Origin: a virus
DNA length: 21,381 nt
Virus record (IMG/VR): IMGVR_UViG_3300048011_000330
Location: 1 to 21,381 of that record
Strand: one strand, 5' to 3'
Position 1 is the first letter of the stretch, and each line of letters starts with the position of its first letter. The notes beneath the pieces were generated by a model. That model had not been told where the DNA came from. It saw only the letters and a list, made by a program, of their open reading frames with translations, and did not search any database. The position numbers and the translations under genes are program-made. Below, piece after piece: positions 7,081 through 13,931 of this stretch.

Positions 7081-8819
7081 TGGATAACTTACACATTGTT
7101 AATTTAAGCAGCTATAATAGACCCAAAATTGTTGAGGATAAAAAACGCCGCTGGATAGCATACGGAGAAGACAACAATTACTATCAATACTTGATTGAAC
7201 TTTACACTAACTCATCTACAAACAACGCTATAATTAATGGAGTTGGAAATATGATTTACGGTAAAGGTATTGACGCCTTAAACAGTAGCCAAAAGCCTGA
7301 CGAGTATGCAGCCCTTAAAAGTATATTTCACGACAAATGCTTACGCAAAATATCACTTGATTTAAAATTACTAGGCGAGGCCAGCTTTCAAGTTATTTAC
7401 CAAAACGGTAAAGTAAAGCAAGCTGAACACTTTCCACGTCAAACATTACGCGCTGAAAAATGCAATAAAGATGGATTTATTGAGGCGTATTATTATTCTA
7501 ATGACTGGGCTAACGTAAAACCTAACGACCGCCCTAAACGTATTGCAGCCTTTGGCTTTGGTAATGGCACAGAGCCAGAAATTAAAATTGTAAAACGCTA
7601 CGTGAGTGGGTACGATTATTATTGTCCTGTAGATTATCAAGGCGGTCTGGCATACGCTGAGCTAGAAAGCGAGATAAGCGATTATCTAATTAACGATGTA
7701 CAAAATGGCTTCAGCGGTACGAAGGTGGTGAACTTTAACAATGGCGTCCCTGATAGAGACAAACAACACAGCATCAAGAATGATGTAATGCAAAAGCTAA
7801 CAGGCGCAAGAGGTGAAAAGGTTATTATCGCTTTCAATAACAACGCTGAAAGTAAAACCACGATAGACGACGTACCTTTAGACAACGCCCCAGCGCATTA
7901 CCAATATTTATCTGACGAGTGCGCTCGTAAACTTATGGTAAGTCACAGAGTAACATCACCCCTTTTATTAGGTATTAGAGACAGCGGAAACGGCCTTGGA
8001 AACAATGCGGATGAAATTAAGACCGCCTCTCTGCTTTTTAGTAACATTACCATACGACCATACCAAGACCTTATTATTGAGGCAATAGATGACATCTTAG
8101 CGGTAAATTCGGTGAGTTTGAAACTTTACTTTAAAACATTACAACCGCTTGAATTCATAGAAACTGATAATGCTATTACTAACGAGGCACGTGAAGAAGA
8201 AACAGGTGTTAAACTTGCAAGTGATAAACTACCTGATGCGGTTGCTGATATGCTAATTGAAAAAGGCGAGGATGAAGACCTTGATGAGTGGGAGTTGGTT
8301 GACGAACGTGTTGTTGATTATGACCAAGAAGAAGCACTTGACAAAATGATAGGCCTAGCCAGTACAGGTTCAGCACGGCCAAACGCTAACAGCGAACAAG
8401 ATGGCCAAGTTGATGAAAAACGTTTTAAGGTTCGTTATCAATATGCGCCTTTAACAGTAAACAAAAATGACCAAGGTACGCCAACATCAAGCCGTGAATT
8501 TTGCGTTAAAATGGTACAAGCTACAAAGCTATACCGTAAGGAAGACATATTACAAATGGAACAGCAAGCCGTAAATGCTGGGTTTGGCCCTGATGGTAAT
8601 GCAACTTACAACATCTGGCTCTACAAAGGCGGTCCTAACTGCCATCATTATTGGATGCGTAAAACCTATATGGCTAAAGGTGCAAAGCCAGACCCTAATA
8701 ACCCAAACGCTGAAATTAGTGTAAACAAGGCAAAAGGCGAAGGCTTTAAACCACAAGTGAATCAGAAAGAAGTAGCAACTAGACCAGTTGATATGCCTAA
8801 CCAAGGATACAAAAATTAA
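7080..8819 (+). CDS. Portal protein with C-terminal accessory domain
   Basis: At 579 residues this is the likely portal, the dodecameric channel for DNA packaging. The first 400 residues fit: WIAYGEDNNYYQYLIELYTNS, NNAIINGVGNMIYGKGI, ISLDLKLLGEASFQVIY, then YLSDECARKLMVSHRVTSPLLLGI and TASLLFSNITIRPYQDLII. This profile is known from Bacteroidetes phage portals. Residues about 449-535 form a separate unit (FKVRYQYAPL, REFCVKMVQATKLYRKEDIL, AVNAGFGPDGNATYNIWLYK, GPNCHHYWMRKTYM) with conserved-looking Cys and His. It may be a remnant of a MuF-like partner or a head-maturation domain. The connector gene follows by 6 bp, supporting the portal call. Confidence 0.8.
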   Translation: MDNLHIVNLSSYNRPKIVEDKKRRWIAYGEDNNYYQYLIELYTNSSTNNAIINGVGNMIYGKGIDALNSSQKPDEYAALKSIFHDKCLRKISLDLKLLGEASFQVIYQNGKVKQAEHFPRQTLRAEKCNKDGFIEAYYYSNDWANVKPNDRPKRIAAFGFGNGTEPEIKIVKRYVSGYDYYCPVDYQGGLAYAELESEISDYLINDVQNGFSGTKVVNFNNGVPDRDKQHSIKNDVMQKLTGARGEKVIIAFNNNAESKTTIDDVPLDNAPAHYQYLSDECARKLMVSHRVTSPLLLGIRDSGNGLGNNADEIKTASLLFSNITIRPYQDLIIEAIDDILAVNSVSLKLYFKTLQPLEFIETDNAITNEAREEETGVKLASDKLPDAVADMLIEKGEDEDLDEWELVDERVVDYDQEEALDKMIGLASTGSARPNANSEQDGQVDEKRFKVRYQYAPLTVNKNDQGTPTSSREFCVKMVQATKLYRKEDILQMEQQAVNAGFGPDGNATYNIWLYKGGPNCHHYWMRKTYMAKGAKPDPNNPNAEISVNKAKGEGFKPQVNQKEVATRPVDMPNQGYKN

Positions 8820-8825
8820 AATATA

Positions 8826-9329
8826 ATGGCTGAATCATTACTAATAACCAGAAACGACCTTGTAAAGTTTACTAGCTTAAACGCGAACGTAGATACAGAC
8901 AAGTTTGTTCAGTATGTAAAAATAGCGCAGGACTTACACATACAAAATTATACAGGCTCTGACTTGTTAAATAAAATTAAAACAGACATAGGTAATGATG
9001 CCTTAACTGGTGATTATTTAAGCTTAGTAACTGACTACCTAAAACCAATGTTAATCCACTGGGCAATGGTAGAATATTTACCTTTTGCAGCTTATACAAT
9101 AGCAAACAAGGGTATTTTTAAACATAGTTCAGAAAATGCTACAAATGCTGACAAAGATGAGATTGATTTCATTATAGAAAAAGAACGTAATATAGCCCAG
9201 TTTTATACAGAACGCTTTGTTGAATATATGAGTTTTAATGCAAGTGCAAAGTTTCCTGAATATTATAGCAATAATAATGAGGATATGTATCCAGATAAAG
9301 ACGCTAATTTTGAGGGATGGGTACTGTAA
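8826..9329 (+). CDS. Head-tail connector (adaptor) protein
   Basis: A 167-residue, mostly helical protein (LLITRNDLVKFTSLNANVD, FVQYVKIAQDLHIQNYTGSD, LVTDYLKPMLIHWAMVEYLP, IIEKERNIAQFYTERFVEYM). The pattern of helices, ending in a Tyr/Asn-rich tail with YPDKDANFEGWVL, resembles gp6-like or DUF6712-like adaptors known from Bacteroidetes phages. Its place immediately after the portal is the normal adaptor position. The start ATG follows an AT-rich stretch and the next small gene overlaps its end by 13 bp. Confidence 0.7.
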   Translation: MAESLLITRNDLVKFTSLNANVDTDKFVQYVKIAQDLHIQNYTGSDLLNKIKTDIGNDALTGDYLSLVTDYLKPMLIHWAMVEYLPFAAYTIANKGIFKHSSENATNADKDEIDFIIEKERNIAQFYTERFVEYMSFNASAKFPEYYSNNNEDMYPDKDANFEGWVL

Positions 9330-9424
9330 GAAAGAAATATAAACCTAAAGCAGCAAACGTTAAGAAACTATCGCAGTACCTTAACAAGGCTAATAACAAA
9401 AGAATAAAAAAAGTATTGTATTAA
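9317..9424 (+). CDS. Very small basic protein (35 aa)
   Basis: The ATG lies inside the end of the connector gene in another frame. The product is MGTVRKKYKPKAANVKKLSQ followed by YLNKANNKRIKKVLY, with roughly a third Lys/Arg. The stop is one base before the next ATG. It is too short to match a family. Tight packing on both sides argues that it is real; RNA or DNA contact is possible given the charge but unproven. Confidence 0.5.
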   Translation: MGTVRKKYKPKAANVKKLSQYLNKANNKRIKKVLY

Positions 9425-9425
9425 T

Positions 9426-9593
9426 ATGAGTTGGGGAAGTATATATGGTGTAAGTTGGTTTGGTAACACAAACGAAAGTAATGGATGGGGTATTGTTTAT
9501 CCTTTTGATGCAGACGGTTCTTACTTAACATCAGACGTGAACACAATAAAAGCAGACACAACAGCATATAGAGCAGATGCAACAGAATATTAA
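9426..9593 (+). CDS. Small virion-associated protein (55 aa)
   Basis: It starts one base after the previous stop. The product begins MSWGSIYGVSWFGNTNESNG, then WGIVYPFDADGS, and ends with a Thr/Ala/Asp repeat (IKADTTAYRADATEY). I recall small proteins of this shape in flavobacterial phages near tail genes. The terminal repeat is similar in composition to the C-terminus of the partial tail protein at 1-701. Function is unknown; a fibre-linked or tail-tip component is the best guess. Confidence 0.6.
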   Translation: MSWGSIYGVSWFGNTNESNGWGIVYPFDADGSYLTSDVNTIKADTTAYRADATEY

Positions 9594-9603
9594 AAATTAA
9601 AAA

Positions 9604-10119
9604 ATGGCAAAACAAACAGTAAATTTAGGAACTACAGCAAATGACGGGACAGGTGACCCATTAAGGTCTGCATTTGAAAAATTGAACAACAACTTTGATG
9701 AAGTGTATGGTAACAATTTTGTAACTAACGATATGTTAAGTGATGACATTGTAGACCACGCAGAGTTAGCAGACAGATACACATCAAAAGTAACAAGTTC
9801 TTCAACAGGAACGCAAAACTTAGATGCTTCTACCGCAAGTGTTTTTTTAATGACAGGTGCTATGTCTACAGCTACTTTAACAATACAAAACATAAAATTA
9901 GGACAAACAATAGATATTGTATTTATGGGTTCAATGGCAAGTGCGGTTCTAACCTTAAATTCAAACTTTACAAATGATGTATTTTTCAGAGTAGGTGATA
10001 CAGAATTAGACCAAGCAGAGCCTAATATTTTACAAATCACTTGTGTAGATGATACAGATAGTAGCGCAAGACTAGCATATTCTATTAATAAATTCACATC
10101 AGGAGACGATACACCATAA
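9604..10119 (+). CDS. Tail fibre or collar-like protein
   Basis: The N-terminus MAKQTVNLGTTANDGTGDPL, followed by RSAFEKLNNNFDEVY, is a motif shared by many phage tail fibre, collar and neck-whisker type proteins and is likely the virion attachment part. The rest (residues 60-171) is a Ser/Thr-rich beta region (SVFLMTGAMSTATLTIQNI, IDIVFMGSMASAVLTLNSNF, LQITCVDDTDSSARLAYSI), suggestive of a trimeric shaft or beta-helix. With 171 residues it is too short for a full fibre and probably acts as an adaptor to the adhesin encoded two genes downstream. Confidence 0.68.
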   Translation: MAKQTVNLGTTANDGTGDPLRSAFEKLNNNFDEVYGNNFVTNDMLSDDIVDHAELADRYTSKVTSSSTGTQNLDASTASVFLMTGAMSTATLTIQNIKLGQTIDIVFMGSMASAVLTLNSNFTNDVFFRVGDTELDQAEPNILQITCVDDTDSSARLAYSINKFTSGDDTP

Positions 10120-10122
10120 ATT

Positions 10123-10593
10123 ATGAAAGCAAAAGATTACAACGGAACGATTAAAATTTATAATACAGTACCTAAATCATACGGTAATATTATAGCGGGA
10201 TTTGATTTACTATCAGATAGTGATTTAGAGGGACACGGTTTTTACGATGTTGTTATTCCTACCTATGATAGTAGAATAAAAGAACTGGGTGATATATACT
10301 TTGATTCAGACAACAGTCAATTTACATACCCTGTGAGCAACAAAACTTGGGCTGAAAGTTTAGCAGATTTAAAGGCTGAAAAAATAAAACAGTTAAAAGG
10401 TATATATAATTCTAAGTTAACTAAGTCAGATTGGTATGTTACTAGAAAAAGCGAAAAAGGTACTGCTATTCCTAGCGAAATTCAAACAGAGAGAGATGGT
10501 TTGAGAGAGGAATGCAATGACCACGAAACAGCTATAAACGCAAAGACTACAAAAGCGCAAGTAGCGTCTTACGATTTACCATCAATTATTTAG
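10123..10593 (+). CDS. Tail fibre assembly / chaperone-like protein
   Basis: A 156-residue protein whose C-terminal half (LADLKAEKIKQLKGIYNSKL, DWYVTRKSEKGTAIPSEIQT, ERDGLREECNDHETAI) follows the pattern of Phage_tail_APC/XkdW-like proteins, with the W-Y-RK-E-G-IP arrangement. The N-terminal half is beta-rich (NGTIKIYNTVPKSYGNIIAG). It sits between two fibre-type genes, where assembly chaperones are usually found. It could itself be a virion component; the similarity is recalled rather than searched. Confidence 0.55.
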   Translation: MKAKDYNGTIKIYNTVPKSYGNIIAGFDLLSDSDLEGHGFYDVVIPTYDSRIKELGDIYFDSDNSQFTYPVSNKTWAESLADLKAEKIKQLKGIYNSKLTKSDWYVTRKSEKGTAIPSEIQTERDGLREECNDHETAINAKTTKAQVASYDLPSII

Positions 10594-10594
10594 T

Positions 10595-11314
10595 ATGAGT
10601 TTAAAGAAAAGACTTTTTACGTCATCAGGAGCGGCAGGATCAGATGGATATACAGATAACCTTACTAGTTGGGTACAAGTAGGAACAGGAAAGTCTTGGG
10701 AAGGGAGTGGAACCTCGATGACTGATTTAAGTTCTAACACTAATAACTTTACACTACAAGGCGGCTACAGTTATAGCTCAGGAAATAATTATGTAAGCCT
10801 CACAGCAAACTCTGGAAATATGGTGTCCTCTGTGAACTTGCCTAAAAACACAAACTACTCAGTTTTAATTTGGTATAATTTATCAATGAGTTCATCGTAC
10901 AGCTTTCTTTTAGGCGGCAATAATACATCTTATATCAATTACATAACACTCGGTAATGTAACAAGCGCTAGGTCAAATGAATCTATTGGTACTTATACTG
11001 ATTACGGTGGTACGGATTTTGATTACGCCCCTTTAAATGGACATTACGCTTATGCAGATGGAACGTGGAGAATGTTTGTTCTTACAAATGCCGCAAGTTC
11101 AGATTTACGTTTTTATATGAATGGTGGTTCTACACATATTTCTTCTTTAACAAATTCATTTTGGAGTACCTCATCGCTGTCGGTTGGTAGATACTCATCT
11201 GGAATTGTTCACAATGGGCTAGCAATAGGACAAATAAGAGCATATAGTGTAGTTTTAACTGTACAGCAAGTAATAGATACTTATAATGCAACAAAAGGAT
11301 TATACGGACTATAA
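10595..11314 (+). CDS. LamG/concanavalin-like tail adhesin
   Basis: This 239-residue, Ser/Tyr/Asn-rich protein carries a laminin-G/jelly-roll fold of about 200 residues (NFTLQGGYSYSSGNNYVSLT, TNYSVLIWYNLS, WRMFVLTNAASSDLRFYMNG, HNGLAIGQIRAYSVVLTVQQ, VIDTYNATKGLYGL). The closing motif IG-IR-YS-VLT-QQV-YNATKG-YGL is typical of LamG domains at the ends of phage fibres. The lectin fold suggests binding to host surface sugar or protein, so this gene may be the host-range determinant. The first residues (KKRLFTSSGAAGSDGYTDNL) look like a virion attachment tail. Confidence 0.7.
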   Translation: MSLKKRLFTSSGAAGSDGYTDNLTSWVQVGTGKSWEGSGTSMTDLSSNTNNFTLQGGYSYSSGNNYVSLTANSGNMVSSVNLPKNTNYSVLIWYNLSMSSSYSFLLGGNNTSYINYITLGNVTSARSNESIGTYTDYGGTDFDYAPLNGHYAYADGTWRMFVLTNAASSDLRFYMNGGSTHISSLTNSFWSTSSLSVGRYSSGIVHNGLAIGQIRAYSVVLTVQQVIDTYNATKGLYGL

Positions 11315-11323
11315 TATAAAACA

Positions 11324-11467
11324 ATGCAAGACTTGAGAATATACGGACTTAACTTAGGTGCTATAATATTTAGTACAATGCCTCACATAAATACACAGCT
11401 ACAGACAGTTGTGTTGATACTTACCATAATCTATACATTAACTAAAATCTACAAACAGATAAAATGA
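11324..11467 (+). CDS. Small membrane protein (47 aa), holin-like
   Basis: The ATG follows the adhesin stop by 9 bp and the stop overlaps the next ATG (ATGA). The product has a weakly hydrophobic stretch near residues 8-20 (GLNLGAIIFSTM) and one clear transmembrane helix at about 28-41 (QTVVLILTIIYTLT), with a basic tail (KIYKQIK). Size, topology and position in front of the lysis genes are compatible with a small holin or antiholin, but no family is recognised. Confidence 0.55.
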   Translation: MQDLRIYGLNLGAIIFSTMPHINTQLQTVVLILTIIYTLTKIYKQIK

Positions 11468-11865
11468 AAATGCCTAGAAATGGAGTAGCGAAAGAGATAA
11501 GACACTACGCTGGTAGCTTGTTTATATTTTTGTTTGTTGTGGGTATTATTGTTACTTTGTTACAGTTTCCTGTATTAGATTCTAATAAAGAGGTTGTAAT
11601 GATGTTGATCGGTACTATTGCAGCAAGTATTCCTATTATAATATCTAGCATTACTGGCACAAAACCCGATGACGTTACAGCACTTAAATCAGCATTAGAT
11701 AAAAAAGAACATCAAATAGAACTTTTAGTACAAGCTAAAGATAATTTAGAAGGTATGGTGATTGAGTTACAAAGACAAATGCTTGAAAATCAAGAAAACG
11801 TTATGGACAAAATTATACTAAAAGCAGCAATGGACTTTGACGATAAAAGAAACCCACCTAAATAA
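11464..11865 (+). CDS. Two-transmembrane coiled-coil protein, possible lysis accessory
   Basis: The 133-residue product has two helices in the membrane (residues 18-36, SLFIFLFVVGIIVTLLQF; residues 44-63, VVMMLIGTIAASIPIIISSI), then a soluble coiled coil (SALDKKEHQIELLVQAKDNL, VIELQRQMLENQENVMDKI). It lies between a small membrane protein and the endopeptidase. It could be a holin or a spanin-like partner; there is no signal peptide or lipobox, so a classical spanin is unlikely. Confidence 0.6.
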   Translation: MKMPRNGVAKEIRHYAGSLFIFLFVVGIIVTLLQFPVLDSNKEVVMMLIGTIAASIPIIISSITGTKPDDVTALKSALDKKEHQIELLVQAKDNLEGMVIELQRQMLENQENVMDKIILKAAMDFDDKRNPPK

Positions 11866-11866
11866 T

Positions 11867-12220
11867 ATGTTACATTTTGAAATTAGTGAATTTGATTCCC
11901 CAGACGAAATTGGTTCTGGTAAGTATATGCAGTCTTCTACTCTTCAAATGCTCGATGATGCGCGTTCAATTGCAGGGATACCCTTTAAAGTCAATAGTGG
12001 CTTTAGAACAAAAAGTCATAATGCCTACGTTGGAGGAAAAGAAAACAGCAGTCATCTTTATGGATACGCTATTGATATTGCCGTTGGAAGTTCGCATCAA
12101 AGAGCCACAGTACTCAATGCCCTTATTAAGGCAGGATTCCGTAGAATTGGAATTGCTAATACCTTTATCCACGCAGATAATGACCCTGAAAAATCACAAG
12201 ACGTTTACTGGGTGTACTAA
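11867..12220 (+). CDS. Peptidoglycan endopeptidase, M15 family (endolysin)
   Basis: With the start at ATG 11867 the protein has 117 residues: FEISEFDSPDEIGSGKYMQS, then PFKVNSGFRTKSHNAYVGG, SSHLYGYAIDIAVGSS and NTFIHADND. H63, D70 and H102 are in the positions of the zinc ligands of M15 D-Ala-D-Ala carboxypeptidase/endopeptidases, and SGFRT is a typical family motif. A longer frame from a TTG at 11837 exists but would overlap the upstream gene. It probably cuts host peptidoglycan at the end of infection. It has no signal peptide, so a holin is needed for its export. Confidence 0.85.
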   Translation: MLHFEISEFDSPDEIGSGKYMQSSTLQMLDDARSIAGIPFKVNSGFRTKSHNAYVGGKENSSHLYGYAIDIAVGSSHQRATVLNALIKAGFRRIGIANTFIHADNDPEKSQDVYWVY

Positions 12221-12240
12221 TACAGTAGGAAATACTTTAA

Positions 12241-12660
12241 ATGAGTGATAAGAAAAAATTTAAAGATACAAAAGTCGGTCAATTTTTACTTTCTAAAATT
12301 CCTTCAGTTGTTGGCAGCCTTGCTAATGATACCCCTATTGGTAATGTCGTTCGTACCCTTATTGGTGGTAGTGAAATGTCAGACGATGATAAACAAATCG
12401 CCTTACGAAAACTAGATCAAGAAATACACGAGTTTGACGGTATTACTAAAAGATGGGTTGCAGACTCTAAATCACAATCTTGGTTAGCGCAAAACGTAAG
12501 ACCACTAACATTGGTTTTTCTTACAGTTGCTTTTGTAGCAGGTTGGGTTATGCAGCTAGAAGAACTTGATACAGTTAAGGAATTATTAACAATAGTATTT
12601 ATTGGTTATTTTGGAAGCAGGGGTGCTGAAAAGATAATTGGAAATAAGCATCACAGATAA
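12241..12660 (+). CDS. Holin-like membrane protein
   Basis: 139 residues. The N-terminal 80 are soluble and amphipathic (FLLSKIPSVVGSLANDTPIG, NVVRTLIGGSEMSDDDKQIA, LRKLDQEIHEFDGITKRWVA). Two hydrophobic helices follow (about 87-104, VRPLTLVFLTVAFVAGWV; 112-124, VKELLTIVFIGYF), ending in a charged tail (GAEKIIGNKHHR). This layout, with WLAQNVRPLT before the helix, is that of the Holin_3TM type family found next to endolysins. It is the last gene before a hairpin that closes the late region. It would form membrane lesions that release the M15 enzyme encoded just upstream. Confidence 0.72.
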   Translation: MSDKKKFKDTKVGQFLLSKIPSVVGSLANDTPIGNVVRTLIGGSEMSDDDKQIALRKLDQEIHEFDGITKRWVADSKSQSWLAQNVRPLTLVFLTVAFVAGWVMQLEELDTVKELLTIVFIGYFGSRGAEKIIGNKHHR

Positions 12661-12690
12661 CACCTAGTTAATAACTAGGCTTTACTTTTT
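12661..12690 (+). terminator. Hairpin closing the late region
   Basis: CCTAGTT (12663-12669), loop AAT, AACTAGG (12673-12679), then CTTTACTTTTT. The stem is perfect but AT-rich and the T-run is interrupted, so this is a weaker terminator, placed directly after the holin stop and before a possible promoter. Confidence 0.6.
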
Positions 12691-12707
12691 AAAAAAATTT
12701 AACGAAC

Positions 12708-12737
12708 TTTGGTGGGTGGAGGCTAATTATATGTATC
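12708..12737 (+). promoter_or_regulatory. Possible promoter for the ninG unit
   Basis: TTTG (12708-12711) is followed after 18 bases by TATGTATC (12730-12737), a partial match to TAnnTTTG. It shares CTTTGGT and TTATATGT, at near-equal spacing, with the strong promoter at 6268. It lies right after a terminator. If real, its -7 element covers the ATG of the small frame at 12731. Confidence 0.4.
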
Positions 12738-12853
12738 TTAAACATAATAAAAGCGTTATTGATTACGCTAAAGACTTCTACAAACAGTTAAATGAAAAGC
12801 AAAAAAACGATGCCAAAAACAGCAAAGAAGCCAACAAGAAGCAAACTAGTTAA
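12731..12853 (+). CDS. Doubtful small basic protein (40 aa)
   Basis: A 40-codon frame (MYLKHNKSVIDYAKDFYKQL, then NEKQKNDAKNSKEANKKQTS) that overlaps the ninG start by 62 bp. Its C-terminal half mirrors the Lys-rich start of NinG in another frame, so it may be a shadow. Its ATG also falls in a possible promoter -7 element. The first 20 residues look protein-like, which is the only support. Confidence 0.3.
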   Translation: MYLKHNKSVIDYAKDFYKQLNEKQKNDAKNSKEANKKQTS

Positions 12854-13208
12854 AAAGCTTGATATAATTTTTAGCCAGTGGGTAAGATTAAGTAAAGCAG
12901 ATAGTAGAGGCTTTTGCACTTGTGTTACTTGTGGCAAGCAAGGGCATTGGAAAACAGGAGGCATCCAAGCAGGTCACTTTATGAGCCGTAAGCACTACTC
13001 AACAAGGTGGGATGAAAACAACGTACACCCTCAATGCGTAGCGTGTAATGTCTACAGAGCTGGTGAGCAATATAAATACAGTTTATATCTTGGTAAAAAC
13101 TTAGCTGACACATTATACGAAGCAAGCAGAAAAACCATTAAATTTACCAACATAGAGATAGAAGAAATGATAACTCATTATTCTACTCTTGTTAAGAAAC
13201 TTACTTAA
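12792..13208 (+). CDS. ninG: NinG/Rap-like recombination protein
   Basis: The 138-residue protein has a basic start, then KLDIIFSQWVRLSKADSRGF, CTCVTCGK (C44, C47), IQAGHFMSRKHYSTRWDENN, VHPQCVACN (C82, C85), and a helical end. This matches lambda NinG (Rap), which acts on recombination intermediates and is related to HNH nucleases. The CxxC...H...CxxC pattern implies zinc. The ERF annealing protein encoded downstream supports a recombination role. The start could also be the ATG at 12810. A strong terminator follows, so it may be transcribed alone. Confidence 0.82.
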   Translation: MKSKKTMPKTAKKPTRSKLVKKLDIIFSQWVRLSKADSRGFCTCVTCGKQGHWKTGGIQAGHFMSRKHYSTRWDENNVHPQCVACNVYRAGEQYKYSLYLGKNLADTLYEASRKTIKFTNIEIEEMITHYSTLVKKLT

Positions 13209-13236
13209 CAGTATTGTTTTTTTAGTTGTTTGTATA

Positions 13237-13266
13237 AGAGAGGGGGTTGTTCCCCTCTTTTTTTTT
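13237..13266 (+). terminator. Strong intrinsic terminator after ninG
   Basis: AGAGGGG (13239-13245) pairs with CCCCTCT (13252-13258) around a six-base loop, followed by a run of nine T residues. It separates ninG from the recombination and replication genes. Confidence 0.88.
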
Positions 13267-13294
13267 GTTTAAGTGAAAAAAATTTTATAACTTG
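13265..13294 (+). promoter_or_regulatory. Possible promoter for the ERF unit
   Basis: TTG (13265-13267) sits 20 bases upstream of TAACTTG (13288-13294), a loose match to TAnnTTTG. The position, after a terminator and 30 bp before the ERF start, is more persuasive than the sequence. Confidence 0.35.
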
Positions 13295-13323
13295 CAAATG
13301 TTTAACAATTAAAAAAGCAATTT

Positions 13324-13869
13324 ATGGCAGAAAAAAAACCATTATCACTAGGAATGAAACTGTTCCAAGTGCAACAAGAAATCGGTGCAATTAGCAAAGA
13401 TGCTAAGAACCCATTCTTCAAGTCAAGTTACTTTGACATCAATTCACTTATTAAAAACCTGCGCCCATTACTAGGCAAGTACAAATTGACTTTATTTCAA
13501 CCAGTAAAGTTTGATGCTGAAACAGGTATTGAGTATGTAAAGACTTATCTTGAATGCGCTGAAACTTCGCAACGTACTGACACAAGTGAGGAACAGTTAC
13601 CAAAGACAAACAACCCACAAGAAAAGGGTTCAGCAATTACTTACGCTCGTCGTTATACACTTGTCGCATTATTAGGCTTAGAAGCCGAAGATGATGACGG
13701 TAATGCAGCGAGTGGTACAGCACCAGAAGAAAAACCTTGGCTCAACAAAGGCACTGATGAATACAGTAAAGTAATTGCTTTTATGAAAGGCAAAGATGCA
13801 GACATTAAAAAAGTAGAAGCAAAATTTAAACTCAGTGGACAAACTAAAAAAGACCTTATTAGCCTGTAA
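13324..13869 (+). CDS. ERF-family single-strand annealing protein
   Basis: 181 residues. The N-terminal core (SLGMKLFQVQQEIGAISKDA, NPFFKSSYFDINSLIKNLRP, LLGKYKLTLFQP) and the ERF signature around residues 103-125 (SAITYARRYTLVALLGLEAE, then DDDGN) match Erf of phage P22. Such proteins anneal complementary single strands during phage recombination and DNA repair. The C-terminal 50 residues are Lys-rich and helical. The SSB-like gene follows by 62 bp and a RecE-like exonuclease lies 4 kb downstream; together they could form a two-component annealing recombination system. Confidence 0.85.
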   Translation: MAEKKPLSLGMKLFQVQQEIGAISKDAKNPFFKSSYFDINSLIKNLRPLLGKYKLTLFQPVKFDAETGIEYVKTYLECAETSQRTDTSEEQLPKTNNPQEKGSAITYARRYTLVALLGLEAEDDDGNAASGTAPEEKPWLNKGTDEYSKVIAFMKGKDADIKKVEAKFKLSGQTKKDLISL

Positions 13870-13931
13870 GGTTAAAAGAGTATATTATTTAACAACGTAT
13901 AAAAATAAAATAGCAAAAATTTATAGAATTT

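Noticed and set aside
9597-10097. Long minus-strand frame opposite the tail fibre-like gene (166 codons)
   Set aside because: It lies fully opposite a better-supported + strand gene and its product has biased, shadow-like composition; all other supported genes are on the + strand.
12168-12176. TTATCCACG, one base from a DnaA box
   Set aside because: A single copy inside the endolysin coding sequence, encoding part of the conserved FIHAD motif; no cluster is seen.
11877-12248. Alternative + frame over the endolysin
   Set aside because: The M15 frame carries the zinc ligands H63, D70 and H102; this frame has no family motif and overlaps it completely.
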